Shown: one piece after another, positions 58,303 to 64,000 of the stretch
Position numbering within the stretch: position 1 is the stretch's first letter
Layout: each line of letters starts with the position of its first letter
From: Streptomyces sp. NBC_00523
GTDB taxonomy: Bacteria; Actinomycetota; Actinomycetes; Streptomycetales; Streptomycetaceae
Assembly (NCBI RefSeq): GCF_036346615.1
Contig: NZ_CP107836.1
Location: 1,674,001-1,738,000 of the forward strand
Reading direction: 5' to 3'
Length of the DNA stretch: 64,000 nt
Notes under the pieces: generated by a model
Databases searched by the model: none
The model's input: the letters and a program-made list of their open reading frames with translations, nothing else
Told to the model about the DNA's origin: nothing
Made by a program: the position numbers and the translations under genes

Positions 58303-59124
58303 TCAGGCGGGGTCAGGGTCCGCGTCCGGCCGGTGCGCGACCAGCACCGGCTGGAAGAAGCCCGTGGCCTCCGGCTCGTGCCAGGCGGGCTCCGTGAGAC
58401 CGGCCCGCCGGGCGAATCCGGTGAGCTGGTCCTGCCCGAGCGCCCAGTACGAGGTGCGGCGCGTGCGCACGTCCCAGCCCTCGTGCCCCTCCGCCGCGGG
58501 GTGCAGCTGGAAGTGCTCCAGGTCGTAGCGCTCGCCGTCCGGGCGCCAGCGCCACAGCTGGAAGGTGACGACCCGGCCGCCGGTCTCCTCCCTGACCTGC
58601 GGTGGTGTGGACGCGGGCCGCTCGCGGCGCAGCCGGTCGTAGGGCCGGGTGGAGACCAGGAGTACGCCGCCGGGGCGGAGCACCCTGCGCATCTCGCCGA
58701 GCGCCGCCTGCACCGCTTCCGGGGTGAGCAGGTGCGGCAGCGAGTTGTCGGCGCACACGACGACGTCGAAGGAGCGGTCGCCGAAGGGCAGCCGCGTCAT
58801 GTCGGCGGCCGTGGTGCGCAGGTCCAGGCCGCGCGCGGCCGCCTCCTTCGCGGCGCGGGCAGCGGCGCCGGGGCTCAGGTCGCTCCCGGTGACCCGGTGT
58901 CCGAGCGCGGCGAGGCCGAGCGCCTGGGTGCCGATGCCGCAGGCGCAGTCCAGCACGTCGTACGGGGTGTCGGCGCCGAGCGCGGTGGTGATCAGGCCCG
59001 CCAGCGCGGCGGCCTGGCGCTCGATGCTCGCCTGCCAGTCGGCGTACATGAGGTCGTAGTCGGAGGCGAGGTCGTCGTAGAAGTCACGTACGGAGGAGGC
59101 GGGTTGACCGGTCTCGGAGGGCAT
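58303..59124 (-). CDS. SAM-dependent methyltransferase (class I)
   Basis: 273 residues. Motif I VLDCACGIGTQALGLAALGHRVTGSDLSPGAAARA, motif II FDVVVCADNSLPHLL, motif III MRRVLRPGGVLLVSTRPYDRL. The pattern (DFYDDLASDYDLMYADWQASIERQAAALAGLI) is like glycine/sarcosine N-methyltransferases, but the substrate is not certain. TAGGGT lies 6 nt before the ATG, fitting a leaderless mRNA. Confidence 0.88.
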   Translation of the reverse strand: MPSETGQPASSVRDFYDDLASDYDLMYADWQASIERQAAALAGLITTALGADTPYDVLDCACGIGTQALGLAALGHRVTGSDLSPGAAARAAKEAAARGLDLRTTAADMTRLPFGDRSFDVVVCADNSLPHLLTPEAVQAALGEMRRVLRPGGVLLVSTRPYDRLRRERPASTPPQVREETGGRVVTFQLWRWRPDGERYDLEHFQLHPAAEGHEGWDVRTRRTSYWALGQDQLTGFARRAGLTEPAWHEPEATGFFQPVLVAHRPDADPDPA

Positions 59125-59240
59125 GGGGCGACCCTAGCGCCCTCGTGTGCGGCCACCGACGGGCGGTTTCGCGCCACCCGCCGGGCCGGGGCGGGCCCTG
59201 CCACGTTTGAGTCCCGCCCACCCGCGACAGGGATGTGGAC

Positions 59241-60182
59241 ATGTCACTCAACGCGCCCCTCGACGCCGCCCCCTACGCGCCGGTCCTCTCCGCCGAGGTG
59301 CGGGCCGCCCTCGCCGCGCACCGGCCGGTCGTCGCCCTGGAGTCGACGATCATCGCCCACGGCCTGCCCCGCCCCCGCAATCTGCGGGTCGCCGGGGAGC
59401 TGGAGGGGCTGGTGCGGTCCGCCGGGGCCGTGCCCGCGACGGTGGCGGTGCTGGACGGACGGGCCAGGGTCGGGCTGGACAAGGCCGAGCTGGAACGGGT
59501 GGCCGAGGACCCGGGGATGCGGAAGCTGGGCCACCGCGACCTCGCCCCGGCGCTGGCGGCCGGGGCGAGCGGGGCGACGACCGTGTCGGCGACCGCCTTC
59601 CTGGCGGCCCGGGCCGGGCTGCGGGTCTTCGCGACCGGCGGGCTGGGCGGGGTGCACCGGGGCTGGACCGAGACGCAGGACGAGTCGGCGGACCTGCGGC
59701 TGCTGGGGCGCACGGGGATCACCGTGGTCTGCGCGGGCGTGAAGTCGATCCTGGACGTGCCCGCCACGCTGCAACGCCTCGAAACGCTGGGCGTCGGGGT
59801 GCTCGGCTACGGCACGGACACGTTCCCCGGGTTCTACCTGAGCAGTTCGGGCGAGCCGGTCGACTGGACAGTGACCTCGCCCGGGGAGGTCGCCGAGGTG
59901 ATGCGCGCCCAGGACGCGCTGGGCGGCCCCGAGGCGGCGCTGATCGTGGCCAACCCCGTACCGGAGGACGAGCAGCTGGACCCCGCTCTGCACGACCGGG
60001 TGCTCGCCGAGGCGCTGGTGGCCTGCCGGGAGCAAGGGGTCACGGGGCAGGCGGTCACGCCGTTCCTGCTGGACCGGCTGGTGCGGCACACCGGGGGCGC
60101 CTCGCTGGAGGCCAATCTCGCCGCGGTCCGGGGCAATGTGGCGCTCGCCGCCCGTATCGCGACGGCCTGGACGGCGCGGTGA
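59241..60182 (+). CDS. psuG: pseudouridine-5'-phosphate glycosidase
   Basis: 313 residues from ATG at 59241 with AGGG upstream (a GTG at 59235 is too close to it). Splits pseudouridine 5'-phosphate into uracil and ribose 5-phosphate. Hallmarks: VALESTIIAHGLPRPRN with the catalytic Glu, KLGHRDL (Lys), ATGGLGGVHRG, VVCAGVKSILDVPATLQRLETLGV and GGPEAALIVANPVP. Partner kinase psuK starts in its stop codon. Confidence 0.95.
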   Translation: MSLNAPLDAAPYAPVLSAEVRAALAAHRPVVALESTIIAHGLPRPRNLRVAGELEGLVRSAGAVPATVAVLDGRARVGLDKAELERVAEDPGMRKLGHRDLAPALAAGASGATTVSATAFLAARAGLRVFATGGLGGVHRGWTETQDESADLRLLGRTGITVVCAGVKSILDVPATLQRLETLGVGVLGYGTDTFPGFYLSSSGEPVDWTVTSPGEVAEVMRAQDALGGPEAALIVANPVPEDEQLDPALHDRVLAEALVACREQGVTGQAVTPFLLDRLVRHTGGASLEANLAAVRGNVALAARIATAWTAR

Positions 60183-61081
60183 GCGGCGGCCTCCTCGTCG
60201 TCGGGGACGTGGTCACCGATGTGGTGGCCCGGCACGGCTCGGCGCTGGCCCACGGCACGGACACGGCCGCCGTGATCCGGACCCGGGCGGGCGGCGCGGG
60301 GGCCAACGTGGCCTGCTGGGCGGCGCGCGCGGGCTGCCGGGACGTGCGGCTGCTGGCCCGGGTGGGCGCCGACTCGGCGGACTGGCACCGCGGTCTGCTG
60401 CGGCGGGCGGGGGTGCGCGGGCTGCTCGCGGTGGACGAGGAGGCGCCGACCGCGACCGTCGTGGCCCTGGTGGACGCCGCCGCCGAGCGCACCTTCCTCA
60501 CCGACAGCGGCGCGGTGCTGCGGCTCTCCCCCGACGACTGGTCGCCCGCGCTGCTCGACGGGGTCGCCCACCTCCACCTGTCGGGCTATCTGCTGTTCGC
60601 CGACACGAGCCGGGTGACGGCCCTGCTCGCCCTGCGGGAGGCCGTACGGCGGAAGGTTCCGGTGAGCGTGGACCCCGCGTCGGCGGGCTTCCTGGCCGGT
60701 CTCGGCGTCGACCGGTTCCTCGCCCTGACCGAGCGGGCGGACCTGCTGCTGCCCAACGAGGACGAGGCCCGGCTGCTCACCGGCCTGCCGGAACCGGCGG
60801 ACGCGGCCGCCAAGTTGAGCATGCCCGACCGCCGGGTCGTCGTGACGCTCGGCGAGGGCGGGGCGCTGCTCGCCGCCGGGGGCACGGTGACCGGCCGGGT
60901 CCCGGCGTCCCCGGCCGGCCGGGCCGTGGACTCGACCGGGGCGGGCGACGCGTTCACCGGCGGCTTCCTCGCGGCGCGGCTGGCGGGCGCGGACGACGCG
61001 GCGGCGGCTGCGGCGGGGTGCCGGGCGGGGGCGGAGGCCGTCGCGACGGTGGGCGGGCGGCCGCCGTTGCCGGGTGAGTAG
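60179..61081 (+). CDS. psuK: PfkB-family kinase, probable pseudouridine kinase
   Basis: 300 residues from GTG at 60179, overlapping psuG by 4 bp. Ribokinase fold: LVVGDVVTDVVARHG, GGAGANVACWAARAG near the N-terminus and AVDSTGAGDAFTGGFLAARL with the catalytic Asp at the C-terminus. Probably phosphorylates pseudouridine for PsuG; specificity is inferred from the coupling. Confidence 0.9.
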   Translation: MSGGLLVVGDVVTDVVARHGSALAHGTDTAAVIRTRAGGAGANVACWAARAGCRDVRLLARVGADSADWHRGLLRRAGVRGLLAVDEEAPTATVVALVDAAAERTFLTDSGAVLRLSPDDWSPALLDGVAHLHLSGYLLFADTSRVTALLALREAVRRKVPVSVDPASAGFLAGLGVDRFLALTERADLLLPNEDEARLLTGLPEPADAAAKLSMPDRRVVVTLGEGGALLAAGGTVTGRVPASPAGRAVDSTGAGDAFTGGFLAARLAGADDAAAAAAGCRAGAEAVATVGGRPPLPGE

Positions 61082-61160
61082 CGTGACTCGAACCCGCGCT
61101 CCTCACCTGGCCCCGAACGCGAAGCTCACGCGCCCCGCCCCCGCGCCCCGGACCGCACAC

Positions 61161-61799
61161 TCACCGCAACCCCGTCCACGCCAGATGCCCCGGATCATCC
61201 GCGCGCACCACCGCGTCCGCGCTGTCGGCGGGCGCCACCTCGTCCTCGTACCGCTCGAAGGCGGGCAGGGTCCACCGCTCGTCCTCCGCCGTGCGCCGCC
61301 GCAGCGCACCCGCCGAGAGGCGCAGGTGGACGGCGAGGTCGAAGGGGAACCAGTGCCCGAGCAGCAGCGGGCCGTGCAGGATCAGCACCCCGCCCTCCGG
61401 CAGCCGCTGGTACGGGCTGCGGGTGGCCCGGTCCGTCGCCGGGTCCCACAGGTCGGGCAGCACCCGTCCGCTGCCGCCCGGTTCCAGGGGGCCGAACACC
61501 TCGCGCCACAGGGCGCCGGTGTCGAACCAGCTGCCGAAGTACGAGTCCGGGTCCTGTTTCCCGTACTCGTACCGCAGGCTCGCGGGCCGCAGGAATCCGG
61601 CGGTGGGGACGGGGAGCACGGCGCGGCCCCGGAGGCGCAGCGCCTCGGCGACGGATTCGGCCAGGTCGGCGGGGCGGGCGGCCGGGGCACCGTCGACGGC
61701 GATCTTCAGCCAGGGCCCGCCGTCGGCCGGTTCCAGCGCGTCGGCGTGCGCGGCGAGCGCGTCCGTCAGCCGGTCCCGGGTGATCGCTTCGAATCGCAC
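61161..61799 (-). CDS. uridine kinase-like protein with degenerate P-loop
   Basis: 212 residues from GTG at 61799. The fold follows uridine kinase-like P-loop proteins (IAVDG... then FLRPASLRYEYGKQDPDSYFGSWFDTGALWREVFGPLEPGG, GGVLILHGPLLLGHWFPFDLAVHLRLSAGALRRRT), but the loop after VDG reads APAARPAD instead of GxGKT, so the Lys and Thr that hold phosphate are missing. It may be inactive as a kinase or use another nucleotide. It lies beside psuG-psuK, both dealing with pyrimidine ribosides. Confidence 0.8.
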   Translation of the reverse strand: MRFEAITRDRLTDALAAHADALEPADGGPWLKIAVDGAPAARPADLAESVAEALRLRGRAVLPVPTAGFLRPASLRYEYGKQDPDSYFGSWFDTGALWREVFGPLEPGGSGRVLPDLWDPATDRATRSPYQRLPEGGVLILHGPLLLGHWFPFDLAVHLRLSAGALRRRTAEDERWTLPAFERYEDEVAPADSADAVVRADDPGHLAWTGLR

Positions 61800-61883
61800 C
61801 GGTCCATCATCGCGCGTCCCGCCCGGTGGCCGGATGCCGGAATACCTCCGCCGGAATCCGCCGCGAGGATTACGGTCGTGGCC

Positions 61884-62249
61884 ATGGATCTTGAATACGC
61901 CCGTGAGTTCGCAGCGCGCTGGCAGGACGACTGGAACTCCCACGACCTGGAACGCATCCTGACGCACTATCACAAGGACGTGACCTTCAGCTCCCCGATG
62001 ATCGCCCGGTTCACCGGTGACCCCTCCGGGACCGTGCGCGGCAAGGACGCCCTGCGGGCGTACTGGAAGCGCGGGCTCGAACTCATCCCGGACCTGGAGT
62101 TCGAGGTGATGGACGTCCGGGCGAGCGTCGACACGCTGGTGATCGACTACCGCAACCAGATCGGCGGCCGGGTCTACGAGGTGCTGACCCTCCGCGACGG
62201 GCTGGTGATCGCCGGGCTCGGCGCGTACGGGGAGACACTCGCCCGCTGA
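61884..62249 (+). CDS. SnoaL/NTF2-like small protein
   Basis: 121 residues, NTF2-like cone fold: YAREFAARWQDDWNSHDLERILTHYHKDVTFSSPMIARF, GKDALRAYWKRGLELIPDLEFEVMDVRASVDTLVIDYRNQIGGRVYEVLTLRDGLVIAGLGAYG. Such proteins bind small ligands or act as isomerases; no catalytic residues can be named. TACGGT lies 7 nt before the ATG, fitting a leaderless mRNA. Confidence 0.85.
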   Translation: MDLEYAREFAARWQDDWNSHDLERILTHYHKDVTFSSPMIARFTGDPSGTVRGKDALRAYWKRGLELIPDLEFEVMDVRASVDTLVIDYRNQIGGRVYEVLTLRDGLVIAGLGAYGETLAR

Positions 62250-62277
62250 CTTCGGCGGGCGGTGTCCCCAGGGGGTG

Positions 62278-62766
62278 TCACTTCCCCGGCCCGCAGTCCA
62301 CCGCGTCGGCGTCGTCGGAGAGTTCGCTGCCCTCGGGCAGCAGATACGTCACCCAGAGGACCACCGGCTCGGTGCCCAGATTGCGGCCGATGTGGCGGTG
62401 CTTCTTCCCCGACGGCTCGATGAACGAGGTGCCGGCCGGGGACACCTCGACCGAGCAGTCGTCCAGGGTGCGGGTCAGCGTGCCGGACTTGACGACGGCG
62501 ATCAGCTGACCGCTGTGGGTGTGCCAGCCGGTGGAGCCGCCCGGCTCGATGGTGATCGTGCGGAAGGTGACGTCCGAGCGGCCCTTCGGCGCCTTCACCT
62601 TCAGCTTGCCCGCCGAGGTGCCCTTGGCCACGACGGTCGCGGTCACCCCGCTGCCGGGCGTGGCCCCGGCCGCCGTCGGCACGAACGCGAGCGCCGCCAC
62701 ACACCCCGCGACGACGAACGCCCTGCCCAGCCGGTTCTGCCGCACCCGCTGTACGCCGTTCCCCAT
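62278..62766 (-). CDS. secreted cupin-domain protein
   Basis: 162 residues. Signal peptide RAFVVAGCVAALAFVPTAAGA. Cupin motif 1 GGSTGWHTHSGQLIAVVKSGTLTR and motif 2 GTSFIEPSGKKHRHIGRNLGTEPVVLWVTYLLP carry the metal-binding His residues. Two cysteines (in LDDCSVEVSP and at the extreme C-terminus, DAVDCGPGK) may form a disulfide outside the cell. Function unknown. Confidence 0.87.
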   Translation of the reverse strand: MGNGVQRVRQNRLGRAFVVAGCVAALAFVPTAAGATPGSGVTATVVAKGTSAGKLKVKAPKGRSDVTFRTITIEPGGSTGWHTHSGQLIAVVKSGTLTRTLDDCSVEVSPAGTSFIEPSGKKHRHIGRNLGTEPVVLWVTYLLPEGSELSDDADAVDCGPGK

Positions 62767-62873
62767 GGCTCTCTCCTGTCTCGGGTGTCACGGACATCTC
62801 AAATGCCCGGACGCTACCCGGAAGAGGACCGCTGGAATCACGCCATCGGCATCCGGCCCAGCCCGGCCGGCCG

Positions 62874-63539
62874 TCAGGCGCCGCGCAGCTCCTCGGCCAG
62901 CGCACCGTCCCCGTACACCTGAATCCGGCCGTCCCCGACCGCCTCCGCGAACGTCGGCTCGCCGCGCCCGAGCGCGAGGCACAGCTCCGCGTCGAGGACG
63001 ATGCGCGCGTCGGCGCCGTCGGCGGGCCCGTCCCCGTACACCGGCTCACCGGCCGCCACCTCGCCCGTACGGATGTGGAACTCGCCCTCGTCCAGCCGGA
63101 CATCGAGCACGCCCGTGACCGCCCCCTTCAGGGCGCTCAGCAGCGGGAGCGCGAACCAGTGCGCCCGGACCGCGTCCGTGGGGCGCCGTTCGGCCAGCGC
63201 GGGGGCGCCCCACTCGGCGAGCGCGGCGAGGACCGGCAGCAGTCCGTGGCCGCGAGCGGTGAGCTCGTACACCGTGGCGGCGGCCGGGGGCGGGAGCTTG
63301 CGGCGGGTGACGAGGCCGCCCTGCTCCATGTCCTTGAGCCGGGAGGCCAGGACGTCCGTGCTGACGCCCGGCAGGTCGGCGTGGAGATCGGTGTAGCGGC
63401 GCGGACCGGCCAGCAGTTCACGGACGATCAGCAAGGTCCACCGGTCGCCGACCGCGTCCAGGGCGCGGGCGCCGGCGCAGAACTGGTCGTAACTCCGGCG
63501 GCGGGCCGGGCGGGTCGCTGGCTGTGGCTGACGTGGCAT
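62874..63539 (-). CDS. HxlR-family transcriptional regulator
   Basis: 221 residues from ATG at 63539 (MPRQPQPATRPARRRSYDQF); another ATG at 63557 overlaps the promoter and is disfavoured. The winged helix is CAGARALDAVGDRWTLLIVRELLAGPRRYTDLHADLPGVSTDVLASRLKDMEQGGLVTRRKLPPPAAATVYELTARG, clearly HxlR. The C-terminal 100 residues are an SCP2-like domain (FHIRTGEVAAGEPVYGDGPADGADARIVLDAE). Divergent from the aminotransferase gene, with operators between, so it probably controls both. Confidence 0.92.
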   Translation of the reverse strand: MPRQPQPATRPARRRSYDQFCAGARALDAVGDRWTLLIVRELLAGPRRYTDLHADLPGVSTDVLASRLKDMEQGGLVTRRKLPPPAAATVYELTARGHGLLPVLAALAEWGAPALAERRPTDAVRAHWFALPLLSALKGAVTGVLDVRLDEGEFHIRTGEVAAGEPVYGDGPADGADARIVLDAELCLALGRGEPTFAEAVGDGRIQVYGDGALAEELRGA

Positions 63540-63546
63540 GCGACGC

Positions 63547-63596
63547 AGTCTAGACATGTTGTTGGACTTTCCAAGCCCGAGCTTGGTAAAACCAAG
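63547..63596. promoter_or_regulatory. HxlR promoter and CTTGG/CCAAG operator array
   Basis: Reverse strand: TTGGAA (about 63574-63569), 16 bp, TAGACT (63552-63547), 7 nt to the ATG. Two inverted repeats sit over it: TTGGA-CTT-TCCAA (63562-63574) and CTTGG-TAAAA-CCAAG (63582-63596). They fit regulator binding sites at the divergent promoters. Confidence 0.6.
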
Positions 63597-63624
63597 TATC
63601 GCAATCGGGTCGGGGAGGCACCGC

Positions 63625-64000
63625 ATGGAATTCCGCCAGTCCAGCAAGCTCAACGAGGTCTGCTACGAGATCCGGGGCCCCGTCATCGAGCACGCCAACG
63701 CCCTGGAGGAGGCGGGCCACAGCGTGCTCCGGCTCAACACGGGCAACCCGGCCCTCTTCGGCTTCGAGGCGCCGGAGGAGATCGTCCAGGACATGATCCG
63801 GATGCTCCCGCAGGCCCACGGCTACACGGATTCGCGCGGCGTCCTGTCCGCCCGGCGCGCCGTGGTCCAGCGCTACCAGGCGATGGGCCTCACCGAGGTC
63901 GGCGTGGACGACGTCTTCCTCGGCAACGGCGTCTCCGAGCTCATCTCGATGGCCGTGCAGGGGCTCCTGGAGGACGGCGACGAGGTGCTGATCCCGTCCC
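63625..64000 (+). CDS. PLP-dependent aminotransferase, AlaA-like (3' end outside window)
   Basis: The first 125 codons are visible, starting MEFRQSSKLNEVCYEIRGPV with GGGGAGG upstream. VLRLNTGNPALFGFEAPEEIVQDM, YTDSRGVLSARRAVVQRYQAMGL and VFLGNGVSELISMAVQGLLEDGDEVLIPS match the alanine aminotransferase (AlaA/AlaT) group of class I enzymes. The PLP lysine lies beyond the window end. Transcription is probably governed by the divergent HxlR protein. Confidence 0.9.
   Translation, partial: MEFRQSSKLNEVCYEIRGPVIEHANALEEAGHSVLRLNTGNPALFGFEAPEEIVQDMIRMLPQAHGYTDSRGVLSARRAVVQRYQAMGLTEVGVDDVFLGNGVSELISMAVQGLLEDGDEVLIPS

Noticed and set aside
61083..61110. Reverse strand GGTTCGAGTC resembling a tRNA T-arm
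   Set aside because: The stem has a mismatch and no acceptor, anticodon or D arms can be found beside it. No tRNA or rRNA gene was seen in the window.

Overview
The window is a high-GC actinobacterial chromosome segment, almost certainly Streptomyces. Evidence: codon use strongly biased to G/C at third positions, many GTG and leaderless starts, mycothiol-type and RbpA-type proteins, WhiA, OpcA, and a gene order (dapA-dapD, suf cluster, ctaA/ctaB, tkt-tal-zwf-opcA-pgl, pgi, secG-tpiA-pgk-gap, whiA-yvcK-rapZ-uvrC, uvrA, uvrB) that I recognise from the Streptomyces core chromosome. It is mostly conserved core with a few accessory insertions.

Layout. 1-5160: end of a double-TerD protein, a small Tudor-like protein, a 165-bp inverted-repeat element, a Tat-exported PhoX-type protein with a His-rich segment, a large unknown protein and a GNAT acetyltransferase. 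5274-7153: dapA and dapD, convergent with overlapping stops. 7164-10283: an SMR-tetR-MFS efflux cluster whose MFS gene has been cut down to its C-terminal third by a TnpB-like (RuvC nuclease) element that carries a long imperfect palindrome at its right end. 11887-18438: sufT, sufU, sufS, sufC, a Rieske ferredoxin, sufD, sufB and the repressor sufR, read leftward as one operon. 18575-20271: a two-gene ABC exporter.

20371-30337: heme A and heme O synthesis (ctaA, ctaB) and the pentose phosphate operon tkt-tal-zwf-opcA-pgl. 30376-37337: leftward pgi, an RbpA-family protein, secG, and tpiA, pgk, gap. 36348-41357: leftward uvrC-rapZ-yvcK-whiA with overlapping genes. 41477-44146: a secreted papain-like peptidase, a secreted membrane-anchored protein and a divergent regulator preceded by GTGAAC repeats. 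44163-49393: Rieske lipoprotein, uvrA, a mycothiol-dependent-type enzyme and an MBL hydrolase.

49424-53329: TerC behind a yybP-ykoY (Mn2+) riboswitch, a TerD protein fused to what looks like a dead FtsK/HerA ATPase, and a single-domain TerD. 53468-58293: uvrB, an MHYT sensor, a glycerophosphodiester phosphodiesterase and ogt. 58303-64000: a methyltransferase, psuG-psuK pseudouridine catabolism, a kinase homologue without a P-loop lysine, small proteins, and an HxlR regulator divergent from an aminotransferase that runs off the window.

Three regulatory readings stand out. uvrB and ogt share an almost identical promoter, TTGTCAGTG-N8-TACGGT, 6 nt before the start codon, which fits the RecA-independent (PafBC-type) DNA-damage promoter; uvrC has a weaker copy. 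sufR has TTGTCA-N18-AACAAT with a CAAC-N6-GTTG operator across the -10 and start codon. The terC leader contains two mutually exclusive helices, one of which covers the ribosome binding site. The most promising material for something undescribed is the zinc-ribbon-less TnpB-like element (7639-9400) with its right-end hairpin, and the TerD/degenerate FtsK fusion.
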